The notes below the pieces were generated by a model that made no database searches, was not told where the DNA came from, and saw only the letters and a program-made list of their open reading frames with translations. A program made the translations under genes and the position numbers. A DNA stretch of 64,000 bases from Cycas panzhihuaensis (Eukaryota; Cycadophyta). This document shows positions 11,821-23,014 of this stretch, piece by piece. The stretch's first letter is position 1, and each line of letters begins with the position of its first letter. Where the stretch lies: assembly GCA_023213395.1 (NCBI GenBank), contig CM041465.1:247077741-247141740 (forward strand), written 5' to 3'.

Positions 11821-13485
11821 GATGAGCATAAAATTAGAACAAAACCTAACAAACCAAGAAGAGGTAGAAACTATACATAGTGAAGAAGAAGTTATGAATT
11901 ATCCTATAGAGTTTATAAAATTCAATGTTAGAGAAAGAAAAATAGAAGACACTCTAGGACACAAAACTGGAAATGCAGAAGATGTGGGTATAACAAAGTT
12001 GGAAACTACAGAGATTAATGTTGATAATGTAGAAAATCCTAAGTTCATTCGAATTGGAAACTATTGGGATCCTCAAATGATAGCAGAAGCTCAGCAGTTA
12101 TTCAAAGAATTCCATGATGTATTCGCATGGTCATATAAAGACCTGCAAGGCATTCCTCTGGAAATAGGAATGCATCATATCGATCTAGTGGAAGGTGCAA
12201 AACTGGTGAAACAAAGACCATACCGGATGAATCCAAAATACAAAGAGAAGGTGAAAGCTGAACTTGATAAAATGTCGAAGGTGTTATATATACGAGATCG
12301 ACTACAGCGATTGGGTGAGCCCTGTAGTAGTGGTTCCCAAGAAAAATGGGAAAATTCGCATCTGTGTGGATTACAGACAGCTGAATAAGATAACAAAGAA
12401 GGACCCATTTCTGTTACCTTTTATGGAAGATATTTTAGAAGCAGTTGGGGGAAATGAGATCTATTCTTTCACAAACGGATTCAGTGGGTACAATCAAGTG
12501 CAGATTGCCCCAGAAGATCAGGCAAAAATGACATTCGTAATAGAATGGGGTACATACGCCTATAAAGTAATGCCATTCGGTCTTACGAATGCACCAGTGA
12601 CATTTTAGTGAATTGTAATTAATATATTTCAAAATTTTATTGGAGAAAAAGTTACTGTATTCCTAAACGATTAGACGTTTTATGGATTAATGAAAAATCA
12701 TATGGAAAACTTGAGAGAAATATTACAAACCTACCGAGAAAGTAAGTTGTGTCTCAATCTAGAAAAGTGTACCTTTCTGGTACCCTTTGGAAACCTCTTA
12801 GGGTATATAGTCAACAAAGAAGGATTGCTAACTGATCCAGCAAAAGTGTCTGCCATTCTATACTTTCCGACACCGATTACAAGAAAATAGCTAAAAGGTT
12901 TTCTAGGTTTGACAGGATACTATAGAAAGTTTATTAGGGGGTATGCATACATATCTGGACCCCTGGAAGAATTGTTGGGAAATAGTATTAAATGGACCTG
13001 AACAGAAGATCAGCAACGAGCATTTGAAACATTAAAATAGGCCATTGTAGTAGCGCTTATACTGTGGTTCCCAGATTGGAAGAAAACTTTTCACGTGTAT
13101 GTGGATGCGTCATTGTACACTATTGGATGCATATTGGCACAACCCAACGATGATAAAATAGATCATCCAATCTACTTCGCTAGTCGAAAACTTACGAGAG
13201 CTGAGCAAAATTATACGATAATAGAAAGGGAAGCACTCGACATGGTCTATGCATTACAAAAGTTTTGACATTATCTATTATCCAATCCATTCCTGTTTTT
13301 TATCGACCACCAAACGTTGATATATTTGGTGAATAAACCGATTATGCGAGGGAGAATCAGTAGATGGTTAACGTTGTTTCAAGAATTTTCTTTCAAAATC
13401 ATTGTGAAACCCGACAAAGCCCATATTTTTCTAGATTAGTTCAAAAATTGAGAAAAAGCCACGGGGGTACTAGATGATTTTCTAG
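11821..13485 (+). pseudogene. Tat/Athila-like reverse transcriptase and RNase H
   Basis: The pre-RT linker is followed by 'FHDVFAWSYKDLQGIP', 'HHIDL..GAKLVKQRPYRMN' and then, after a frameshift near 12290, 'WVSPVVVVPKKNGKIRICVD'. The catalytic box reads FTNGFSGYNQ near 12468, where Asp is Asn. The YxDD box reads FLND followed by a stop near 12660, again Asp to Asn. RNase H (about 13080-13330) keeps 'YVDASLYTIGCILAQP', 'REALDMVYALQKF' and 'FFIDHQTLIYL'. Stops are scattered. Even without the stops, the two Asn substitutions would remove polymerase activity. Confidence 0.85.
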
Positions 13486-13502
13486 ATGCAGCTCTATTCA
13501 GT

Positions 13503-14775
13503 GTGGAAGCAGTTCCAACAGACTGGAATGAGGGAATACAAGAATATCTAGTGACCAGAGAAGTGCCAGCAGAGTTAGATCGAACGGGGAAAAGAAATTT
13601 CATCAAAAAAATGGAGCCGTATCAACTTATCAGTGGAGAGTTGTACAAATTGGGGCCAGATGACGTATTACGATGTTGTGTTCGACGACATGAGATAAAC
13701 CAGATCATGTCGCAGGTACATGAGGGAGTAGCGGGTGGCCACATGAGGAAATTGGCCACATGGCAGAAGATCTTAACGTCAGGATTCTGGTGGCCATCTA
13801 TATTTGAAGATGTCAAAAAGTGGATTCAAGCATGTGATTATTGCCAACGGGTGGGGAAACCTAATCGATAGGATTTCCAACCATTACATCCCATATTACC
13901 TTTGGCACCGTTCAAGAGATGGGGGCTCGACTTTGTGGGGCCAATCAAACCAGCACTGCGTAGATCAAAAGCTCAATATATCCTGGTGGCAACTGACTAT
14001 ATGACAAAATGGGTGGAAGCATGCACATTACGAAAAGCCAATGCAGAAAGCATAGTGAGATTTCTATATGAGGTAGTGATTACACGATTTGGATGTCTCT
14101 TGGAGATCGTCAGTGACCAAGGCACCTACTTCCTTAATCAGACTATTGAAACATTGACAACCGCCTTTATGATTAGCCATCGAAAATCAACTCCCTACTA
14201 CCCGAGAGCCAATGGCCAAGCAGAGAGCTCAAACAAGATAATCGAGAACTGCTTGTGAAAGATATGTGACATTGGCAGATCTGACTGGGCCAAGAAGTTA
14301 CCATCCGTGCTATGGCCGTTTCGTATGACATACAAAAGGTCAATTGGATAGACTCCCTTCTAGCTTGTATATGGAACAGAAGCCATTCTCCCGATAGAGT
14401 TTGAGATGCCCAGCTTATGAGTGGTGATATAATGTCGATTAGACGACCTCCAATCTTTGGAATGATGACTGGAAGATTTAGTGCGGCTGGAAGAGAAACG
14501 ACACTTAGCAAATTGGTTGCAACATGTGGGAAAGTGGCGACAAAAAGCATGGCACGACCACCATCTACGGAAACCTCAATTCAACAAAGGTGATCAAGTG
14601 TTGTTGTATGATAGCAAATTCAAAACGCACCCCGAGAAACTCAAAATGTGATGGTTGGAACCATACATCGCAGAACGAATTTTTGAGAATGGATCGGTGC
14701 AGCTTCGAGAGATCGACAGACCTCTGCTACCAACTCGAGTAAATGGTAGCAGACTCAAACCTTATATTGAGTAGT
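13503..14775 (+). pseudogene. Tat/Athila-like integrase
   Basis: The N-terminal zinc region is intact as His-x7-His ... Cys-x2-Cys: 'HEGVAGGH' near 13720 and 'CDYC' near 13832. The catalytic core has Asp in 'GLDFVGPI' (about 13924), Asp in 'VSDQGTYF' (about 14110) and Glu in 'NGQAESSNKI' (about 14210), so the DDE triad is still readable. A stop separates the zinc region from the core (near 13869). The C-terminal part holds 'FNKGDQVLLYDSKF' (about 14581) and ends with 'SRLKPYIE' followed by a stop near 14773. No chromodomain follows, as expected for Tat/Athila rather than chromoviruses. Confidence 0.85.
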
Positions 14776-15067
14776 TAGCCTACCAGCAGAATCAGCTGGT
14801 TGTACCATATCGTATTTCATGATGTTAAGGCAATCAACTGCCTTGATACTGAGCCATGATCCAGTTCGGTATGGATACAAAAAGAGAAAAAAAAATTGGA
14901 AAAAAATAAAAAATAACCGTAACTCATTACTGATATAAGTAACAGTAGTATAAATCTAAAAAATCAGAGGTAAATTTAATGGCATACAAGCACAATACAG
15001 TATACATACTAAAAAGGTATGTTACTGTGCACGCATAAATTGAAAAGTTGATAAAAATTTAAAAATA

Positions 15068-15430
15068 CACTATACGTACCAAGGGAAGACATTGAAGTAT
15101 GCACAGTTCAAAAAGTGACTTGGGATTACACTATACGTACCTAAAAGGTATGTAGGCAGGTACGCACAGTGTAAACAACTTTTAAGTGACTCAATTACAT
15201 TATACGTACCTAAAAAGTATGCAAGCAGGTATGCACAGTGTAAAAGAGGGTAAGTCAAAAGATTATATTATACGTACAAAAAAAGTATGTAGTCGGGTAT
15301 GCACTGTGTAAAAGATACTCAAGTGATTAGTTACATTGTACGTACCAAAGGAAGTATGCAATCGAGTACGTATAATGGAAGCTATTAACACTATACGTAC
15401 CAAGGGCACGTATAAGGCAAAAATCTGCAA
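15068..15430 (+). repeat. array of about six hairpin-forming repeats
   Basis: Units begin at about 15068, 15129, 15198, 15266, 15334 and 15389 (spacing 55-69 bp). Each opens with a version of CACTATACGTACC, and most continue into a version of GGTACGCACAGTG, nearly its reverse complement, so each unit can fold back. The array lies between pol and the extra open region of the Tat/Athila-like element. The GTACG core also recurs in the LTRs. Confidence 0.75.
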
Positions 15431-15649
15431 AACGACAAATCATTACATACCAGAAGCATTCTGCATACGAGAGCGTAATAGATTTTAAAAATAAAGACGC
15501 AAGTGATTGCTCCGGTACGCATCACAGTATACAAGCACAGAGAAATGGCAAGCGTTCTACAGAGGTATATACATGCGGTTCTAAGTTGTACACTTAGGTT
15601 TCTTTCTTATCTCTAGGTCCACAGTCATTATGAGGATAGCAGGATGCCA

Positions 15650-16705
15650 GGAGGCCTACATACCGAAGCTAAAGCAAGACCTTCAAGCCCTACTAGCTCC
15701 ATTTCAGGCCAAGGTTAAGGTGTGCTAGGAGACTACATTTCATCAGAACCCCATGTATTATGACCTCGAATTGATGGACCAAATTCTAATGGCCCTAAAG
15801 GCAGACATTAGGAAGGCCAAAATGGACGCAGACATAGTCCATACTATTACTGGACTTCCCAAGGAGGGGGAGGTTCCATTAGGAACAAAGAGGTTAGAGG
15901 TAGACCGGGAAATATGGCTGAGGGAATTATGCCAGCCCAACACTCAGATTATGTCCGGTGGAATTAGGGTAGCAGATATTATGGATGTCAGACTTTAGTG
16001 GGTGGCCAAAGTGATTAATTCTAGGTTTTTGTCAAACCAGAAGTACACCTATATTTAAGGCAACATGATGCAGGTGTTGTTAAAAATTTGGGATGGAGAA
16101 AAGATGAATTGGTCAGAGTTTTTTGTGAAAAACATGAGACAGTAGTTACAAGAAATTAGGACACATCCATTCCGCCATCCTTCATTGCTTCTAGCAATTT
16201 TATTTTACTAGTGTCCAGAGGTACAGCTAACCAGGACTACTATCTCTCCTTGAGAGCCAATTATCAAGCAGTGGGTAAAAAAATTTCTAGACACAACAAC
16301 CAGTCTGGAAGCAAAGCAGAGAGTACAAAAGCAGATGCAAAAGGTGCTTACCTGGCTATAGAAGATGCCAGGAATATCCTTTCTCCTTTGGACAAAACAG
16401 GTTGCCCGTAAACGAGGAAAAAGGAAGAAGGGAGAAGAAGAGTCAGAAGAGGAAGCAGAAGCATCCTGGGAAGAATGGGAAGACTTCCCACTAACAACGG
16501 AAGTAAGAGAACCTTCAGCACCTCCTACACCGCAGGATAAAGCTGGACCTATTATCCAAATGATTCAGGAAATGGAGGAAGGGTACAAAGCTAAGATAGC
16601 TGCTCTTTAGGACAAAATAAAAGAGAAGGATGTCATTATTGCCACCCTGATGTACATAAATGAGGAAATTTTAGGAGGACAGAGGCAGTAGGAGCCGCCT
16701 TGAGA
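15650..16705 (+). pseudogene. extra open region (ORF3) between pol and 3' LTR
   Basis: Open sense-strand stretches at 15753-15998, 16211-16411 and 16365-16610 look like pieces of one gene. They read 'QALLAPFQAKV', 'MYYDLELMDQILMALKADIR', 'VDREIWLRELCQPN', then a Lys/Glu-rich segment and a C-terminal coiled-coil-like part ('IIQMIQEMEEGYKAKIAAL', 'IKEKDVIIATLMYINEE'). No transmembrane segment or known enzyme motif was seen. Additional genes in this position are known from some Tat and Athila elements, but the function here is unknown. Frameshifts and stops mean it is not expressed as one protein. The start is uncertain. Confidence 0.5.
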
Positions 16706-16796
16706 CAGAGTGGGAGAGGGATATCCTGAAATTTTGATTTTTTACAGTTTTGTTGAGCAAGGATGCTCAAACCCATAACTGTTGACCTGGGATAGA

Positions 16797-17625
16797 TGTT
16801 GGAGTCAAAAGTGATCCAATGGCTATGTGAGGACCAGAGGTAGGTCAGATAACCTGAGTTGTGCAAGTACAGACCGTATGGAGGTACGCACGAGGCAAAA
16901 TAGCAGAAAAACTAGCATTCTGGGTACGTATGATAAGTGCGCAAGCATTTAATCCGCACGTATGATGATACGCACTCAATGGCGTAATAGAACCAAGCGG
17001 TACACACGACTCAAAGGGACCAGTGAAGACTTATTGAGGTGCCAAACGTATGTATGGACGTACGAACATAAAGGGTGATTAATCAAGTGCTAAATAAGTG
17101 ATTAGTGAAATGGTACGCATGACTGAAGAGGTACGGTTATGACAAAATATAACCCTTCAGCCAAAAGGTACCAACATGAGTACTTAAGGAGGTATGCATG
17201 ATTCACCAGGTTAGGGTGAGAGCCGATTATCACGGGTACGCAAGGGTGTAGGAGACAAGACGATGATGTACCCATTTGGAGCATCACCGTATGATAAGTA
17301 CCATCCGGTACGCATATGTAATGTAAGGATCAGAGGCCGTTGGAATGCACAGGGATGCATTCTAGCCTCTATGTAAATTGACTTGATTACTTGATAAAAG
17401 GAAGAGTTACGTGGAAAATGGTGTATCTTGGTGTTATGATGATGATTTGCTGAGTATGTATTGATTTCTGCACTACTGTGTATCATTCTGTGAATTATAT
17501 GTGAAATATATGTGGAATGTATGTGAATGACCATGTCGATGATCCCCGAACTAGACTATAGCGCTGTGTAACCTTGACAAGTGCACTATTCCTACAAGGG
17601 TAGTAGGAACAAACCTAAGTCAACA
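16797..17625 (+). repeat. Tat/Athila-like 3' LTR (829 bp)
   Basis: Starts TGTTGGAGTC after a weak purine tract (GGGATAGA) and ends TAAGTCAACA. It is followed by the target duplication TGGAG, after which the copia-1 RNase H frame resumes. Confidence 0.9.
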
Positions 17626-17630
17626 TGGAG

Positions 17631-18111
17631 TACCTTTGGCATGGAGAGATACAACTAATTAGATATGTTAATTTTGATTAAGGAGGAGATGTTGATGACC
17701 ATAAATTCACTACTGGATGTATTTTTAGTATTGACAATGGACCTATTTCATGGCAATCTAAGAAATAATAGGCAATTGTATTATATTCCACCAAGGCTAA
17801 GTATTAAAGTCTATCTATTAATACAAGGAAAGTTATATGGTTTCAAGAACTGCTTGATTTTCTAGCAATATAAAGTGTCACACTAAATAATTAGAGTAGC
17901 ATTTATTTGTTGAATAATCTAGAGTTCAATGCCCCTATGAAGCATATTAAGATCTAACACTATCATATTTATGAGCGAATTCAAGCAAGGAAGTTATAAA
18001 TCAAGTATTGTTTGAGCAAAGATCAACACACAAATGTATTTACAAAGGTACTTACTGAAGATCAATTTATAAAGCTTCAAGCCAAGTCATAACTTAATGA
18101 AGTTATCCTCA
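17631..18111 (+). pseudogene. copia-1 RNase H and C-terminus, resumed after the insertion
   Basis: Directly after the TGGAG duplication the reading continues with 'GGDVDDHKFTTGCIFSIDN' and 'GPISWQSKK', the copia RNase H signature. It ends with the C-terminal block 'DQHTNVFTKVLTEDQFIKLQ' near 18020-18080. The preceding half lies before 7087. A stop falls just before 'GGDVDD' and two follow 'WQSKK'. Confidence 0.85.
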
Positions 18112-18200
18112 AGGGAGGATGTATCAACAAGGATAATTCCTACCTTTGTTTAGAGATTTTTTACTAAAGCCTAATTTCCCACATTTCCCTTAAAGAGGGA

Positions 18201-18471
18201 TGTTAAAGTGACTAAGTGTTAACCATGTAGTTAATGTAAATGTGATTCAATTAATGAGTTAATTAAGTTAAATGATAATAATTAATGAAGACGCACATCT
18301 CTTTTGGTGGATGCACCATATGGGTTTATATATATACTAAGCACTAAGTTGGATGTATCATCTCATTATATTGTAATCAATGTAATGATGGATTTGACTA
18401 GGTGGGTTTTTTCTCAAAAAAGATTTCCCCACATATATCCAATATATTATTCTCTATTATTTAATGCTTGT
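18201..18471 (+). repeat. copia-1 3' LTR, left part
   Basis: Begins TGTTAAAGTG after a purine tract (AAAGAGGGA). It matches the first part of 1960-2288 and breaks off at CTTGT (18467-18471), the target duplication of gypsy-1. The right part is at 36670-36728. Confidence 0.88.
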
Positions 18472-18918
18472 TGAAGCGACCCTATTATAACTCTCGCTGA
18501 CTTCTATATATGGTTGTGCCTAACTTCTATTAACTATATTGGGTGCATCTTTCCTCACTCTGGCTGACTTCTATTGTCCCAATTGTTGTGCCTGTAAATA
18601 GGGACTCTTGGAGTTATTTCAAACCATTATTATATGTAGGTTTTTCCTCTCTTTTTTAGCCTTAGGAAAGTATAGATTTTTGGCTTAGGGTTACATTATC
18701 TGAGGATGAATTTTACAGGTGTATTGGTACTTTTTTAACATCTATTTATACTTGGTATCAATTTGATCTCAATTCTCAATAGTTATACTTGAGTTATACT
18801 TGGATATATATATTATCTGAATATTTTCATATAATAAATTTTTTAGTAGTGTTCCTTTATCTGCAAAGTAGTTTTATTTTGTCCCACTTCTATGTCAATT
18901 GAGGTGAAAGAATCACTA
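18472..18918 (+). repeat. gypsy-1 5' LTR (about 447 bp)
   Basis: Starts TGAAGCGACC and aligns with 36191-36664. The 3' boundary is set by the primer-binding site and is uncertain by a few bases, because the expected terminal CA is decayed. Confidence 0.85.
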
Positions 18919-18922
18919 GAAG

Positions 18923-18934
18923 TGGTATCAAAGC
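18923..18934 (+). other. gypsy-1 primer-binding site, initiator-Met tRNA
   Basis: TGGTATCAAAGC just after the 5' LTR is the classic plant initiator-Met type site. Confidence 0.85.
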
Positions 18935-19279
18935 TTCGTTTCGAAGTGGGATTTTATGGAAATTTTTTTCACCAGAGGGAAGAAAATTTTGACCCACCCT
19001 CTCTCTCAAGAAAATCAGAAAGGACCAAGACAGAATTAATATCTAAGAATATCATAATGTCAAGCAGAATGTTGAGATTCTAAGAGTCTGAGGAATAAAT
19101 CACAAAGACCATGACAATAGTCATGCAGGAACTGATACAATAGATCAAGAGCCTGAATGGAAGGTTAGAAATAGCCTAGCCACAGATAGAAAAAAACTTG
19201 GATTTAGATCAAGATATAAACCAAGTGAACTAGGAAGGTAGATTTAAAGAAGGATTCGTTTTTCAATGAAGAAACAAGA

Positions 19280-20170
19280 GACCACAAGGAATCCTTATGA
19301 ACACGAAGATTGCACTAGAGAAATTTGATCTAGAAAAAATGTGAGACATAAAAGCATGGCTACTCTAAATAGAAACATACTTTATGATTAACTAGAGGCC
19401 AGAGATGGAGATGGTTTCCATCACCTCCCTGCACCTATGTGGATGAGCCCTAAACTAGTATTCTTAGTGGAAAAGGATGATAGGATTATATCAGCAAGAA
19501 TAGAGAAACTTTTAAGCAATGATTATCAATTAATACGAAGATTGGTGCACCATGGATTACTTCGCTTAACTAACAAGACTATAATAAACTGGATCCATTC
19601 AAGAATATACCAAACAATTCTAGATACTACAATGTATAATCACATCAAATATTCCTCGGGAATGTCTTAAGGAGATATACATAAGTAGTTTTAAGGCACC
19701 TATAAGATTTTGTGTGTTAGCAAAACAACATAGAGTAGTGTAAGAAATTATAAAACATGTCAAATGTGTTGAAGCTAAACTCAAAGAAACTAGACCAACT
19801 TTTGTGCATAAAACAGAGATGGCACCATTGCCCACCATAAATTGGAATAGATTAGGGGTTAAATCTGATGCCCTTATCACAATCAAAACTATAACAGAAA
19901 ACCCTATGCATGAGGAACACATAAGGAAGGGCACACAATTTAAATGCAGCGAAAAATGGAACAGGGAACACCAGTGCCAAGGTAAGAATGTATTTATGTT
20001 AAATAACAAAGAACTAGATATATCATAATAAATAGAAGAAGATACAATACAAGAGTAAGAAGATGACAATGAACAAGCTGAAGTCGAACTAGAGGAATTA
20101 CTAGAAGTTGACATCAAGAATATTCAAATCTCCTTACAAGCCATAACAGGGCAAAGTAGGACACCCTAAA
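19280..20170 (+). pseudogene. gypsy-1 gag remnant
   Basis: Degenerate capsid text such as 'KFDLEKM.DIKAWLL.IETYF' (about 19320-19385) is followed by a long broken helical region and a knuckle-like 'FKCSEKWNREHQCQGK' at about 19940-19985, the chromovirus nucleocapsid pattern with the first Cys replaced by Phe. An acidic tail follows. Frames change several times, and the first half is almost unreadable. The short open stretches at 19437-19670 and 19804-20028 are pieces of it. Confidence 0.65.
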
Positions 20171-22010
20171 TGTTATGATTTAAAGGGATGCTGAAAGGAG
20201 CCCCAATAGTAGTACTTGTGGATAGCGGGACTACCCAAAACTTCATCATTAGACCAATAATATAAAAGTTAGGAATAAAGGTGGAACCATTGAAAACCTT
20301 TCCAAGTCTCAATTACCAATGGAAAGGCAGTGCCCTATAAAGGATTCTACAGAAATATCAACTTGAAAATTGGTGAGTATCCCTTGAATTCCAACATGTT
20401 CACAATACAAATAGGAGGAGTCAATGTGGTCTTGGGGGTACAGTGATTGTAGACCTTAGGGAATATAGTCACCAACTATATGATCAGGGTCATGTGCTTT
20501 TGAATAAACAAAATAAAATACATAGTATGTGGACCCTGAAATCCACCTACACAGCTAGTATCATCTCATAGAATAGAAAAACTTATGTAGAAAAGGAGCT
20601 AACATATATAGTATCATGCCACAAGATTGAAATCAAAGAAATACCAATAGAGATCTAGCACATCTTAGATGACCACAAACAAGTATTCAAAGAACTAAGA
20701 GGGTTACATCTAGCAAGAGAAACTCATCACGTGATTGATTTAACTCCAAGTGTTGTACTAGTGAACATAAAGCCATATAGGCACCTGTACTACATGAGGA
20801 AAGAGATCAAGAATATAATGAGGGAATTACTTACACAAGGTCATATTTAAAGCAGCACAAGCCTGTTCGAATCCCTAGTGGTAATTAGCCCTAAGAAGGA
20901 CGGGACAATCAGGATGTGCATAGACTGCAAGGACTAAACAAATTGACTATAAAGAATAGATATTTAATCCTTAGGATTGACAACTTACTGGATGAAATAC
21001 ATGGGGCAAAATACTTCTCTAAGATTGACCTCTAATTCAGATATCATCAGATTTAGATAAAAGAGGAAGATGTCCATAAGACATCTTTCAAAACTTACGA
21101 AGGATTATTTAAATTCAAAGTGATGCCCTTCAGCTTAACCAATGCACCAGTAACATTTTAGGCTACCATGAATTCCACATTTAAAGAATCTTTAAGGAAA
21201 TTCATACTAATTTTATTAATGATATTCTCATCTACAACAAAACATGGAGTGAACACTTAGAATAACTAAGATTAGTTTTAGAAGTCCTAGCAAGAGGATT
21301 ATTTTTTGTGAACAAGAAAAAATGCTCATTTGGCCAATATGAACTTGAGTACCTCGATCATATAATTATCCTGGACGGAATCAAGGTTGATCCCAAAAAG
21401 GTCCAAGTGATAGTTGATTGGCCAGCACCAAGGAATATCATAGGGATTTGTAGTTTTCTAGGAGCGATAGGATATCTCAGGCAATTCATAAAAGGATATG
21501 CCAATATAGTAGCCCTACTAATAAACCTAACTAAGAAGAATGCTTTCACATGGAATGAAATGGCCAATAATACCTTTGAAGAGCTAAAAGGCACAATGGT
21601 AAAAGCCCCATTCTTAACGATCCTATATTTTTGAAAACCATTCATTCTAGAATGCGATGCATCAGGGTTTGGTATAGGAGCCATCTTACTTTAAGACAAA
21701 AGGCCAATAGTATATGAAAGCAAGAAACTAAATAACATAGAGAAGTTAAAGCCTATTTATGACAAAGAGATGCTAGCAATAATGTATGCAATCCACCAAT
21801 GAGACAATACTTACTTGGGAGCTCTTTTCAAGTACAGATAAACCACGATAGTCTCAAATATTTCTTAAGTCAAAAGACATTGTTAGACGAGCATCAAAAA
21901 TAGTTGAGCAAACTACAATCATTTGACTTCTCCATCATATACAAAAAGGGCAAAGACAATGTAATAGCGGATGCCCTTTCAAGGATCCCAGAAGAATGTC
22001 ATGAATAATG
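20171..22010 (+). pseudogene. gypsy-1 protease, reverse transcriptase and RNase H
   Basis: The protease box VLVDSGTTQNFI (about 20214-20249) keeps Asp-Ser-Gly. The RT includes '[14 protein letters not shown]' (about 20888), 'SKIDL' with the first catalytic Asp kept (about 21020), '[12 protein letters not shown]' and then FINDILIYN near 21211-21240, where the first Asp of the YxDD box is Asn. A long open part at 21308-21634 covers the RT C-terminus. RNase H begins with 'FILECDASGFGIGAIL' (about 21643) and ends near 'NVIADALSRIP' (about 21960-21990). Stops and frameshifts are frequent. Confidence 0.8.
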
Positions 22011-22039
22011 AGTACTACAAGTAATATCAATAGCCAGTC

Positions 22040-22626
22040 CAGTATGGCACGAGATAATAAAGGAAGAGCACGACAACGATCCAAAATACAAGCAGTTAAT
22101 GGACAAAACAAGTGAAGATAAAATTAGCTTGCATGAAATATAAAATGGAGTAATACTTAGAAAAGGAAAGGTCTACATCCCAAGAAAATCAACATTAAAG
22201 TATATAATATTACAAGAAGCTCACTCCACACCTATAGTAGGTCACGCATGGATCAACAAGACTTATAAGAAGATAAGAGCTTCATTTTATTGGAAAGGCC
22301 TAAAAGTAAATGTTCAGAAATTTATAGCATAATACAATACCTACCAAAGAAACAAGATTAAATACATAAGAACACCAATATTACTCTAATTGTTACTAAT
22401 CCTGGAGTAAAAATTGTATGAAATATTCATGGACGTCATAATAGGACTACCCTACTTAGAAGGAAAAGACACAATTTTGGTCATAGTAGATCACCTTATC
22501 AAATATGGCAATTTTAGAGGGTTGAAATCAACAACTAAGGCCAATGAAGTCCAAGAGCTATACATGAAGGAGATCCATCGTTTACATGGATTTCCAAAGG
22601 TAATCGTAAGTGATCGTGACTGAAAG
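22040..22626 (+). pseudogene. gypsy-1 integrase, left part
   Basis: The His-Cys region is nearly lost. The core resumes with 'MDVIIGLPYLEGKDTILVIV' at 22429-22488, followed by 'LHGFPKVIVSDRD' ending at 22620, which carries the second catalytic Asp. The frame breaks exactly at 22627, where gypsy-2 is inserted, and continues at 35320. Confidence 0.85.
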
Positions 22627-23000
22627 TATTACATAACTTATCCGACTAAGTTATGTAAACCACTATAGAACTTTGTGCATGTGTTGTCTAGTGGGCCAAT
22701 AATATGCATGGGCACTACCACCCAATAGAATATAAGGCTACTTAGGCTGCCAATAGGATTACATGCATAAGACCCTATTTTGTCTATATAAGGGTCATAA
22801 ATTGTAAATGATGGTTATCTTGATAGAACATTTTTATAAAGATTGTGCTGCGGTACTTTCTATCTTTTAGTGATCATTTAGCGCTCTGGTGTTCCTGTGA
22901 AACTCTTAGTTAGCTTGTTTGCTCTGTTGGATAAGAAGACGTTACTATGATTGTCAAATTCTCTACTATCTCAAGAGTATTAGTGAGAAGAAACGTCCCA
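22627..23000 (+). repeat. gypsy-2 5' LTR (374 bp)
   Basis: Same length as the 3' LTR at 34941-35314. It starts TATTACATAAC (TG decayed to TA) and ends GTCCCA. A 12-bp perfect inverted repeat with a 6-base loop lies at 22629-22658. Confidence 0.93.
22793..22802 (+). promoter_or_regulatory. putative TATA box of the gypsy-2 5' LTR
   Basis: TCTATATAAG, about 170 bases into the LTR, fits a plant TATA box. The matching place in the 3' LTR reads TCTATATCAG, so that copy is damaged. Confidence 0.5.
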
Positions 23001-23002
23001 AG

Positions 23003-23014
23003 TGGTATCAGAGC
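23003..23014 (+). other. gypsy-2 primer-binding site, initiator-Met tRNA
   Basis: TGGTATCAGAGC, the intact initiator-Met type site, lies two bases after the 5' LTR. Confidence 0.9.

Larger units (their letters stand above)
7088..17625 (+). mobile_element. Tat/Athila-like Ty3/gypsy element with extra modules
   Basis: The LTRs at 7088-7912 and 16797-17625 both begin TGTTGGAGTC and end in TAAGTCAACA. The target duplication TGGAG is exact at 7083-7087 and 17626-17630 and interrupts copia-1 between RT and RNase H. The primer-binding site resembles tRNA-Asp, as in Tat/Athila elements. Internal order: gag with zinc knuckles, protease, a second gag-like module, RT, RNase H, integrase, a hairpin array, an extra open region, 3' LTR. 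No chromodomain is seen. All genes carry stops or frameshifts. The lineage call is inferred from PBS, structure and protein motifs, not from a tree. Confidence 0.85.

Noticed and set aside
15068-15430. CRISPR-like array of repeats and spacers
   Set aside because: Repeats are imperfect, the 'spacers' resemble each other, and the array lies inside a plant retrotransposon. There are no cas genes.
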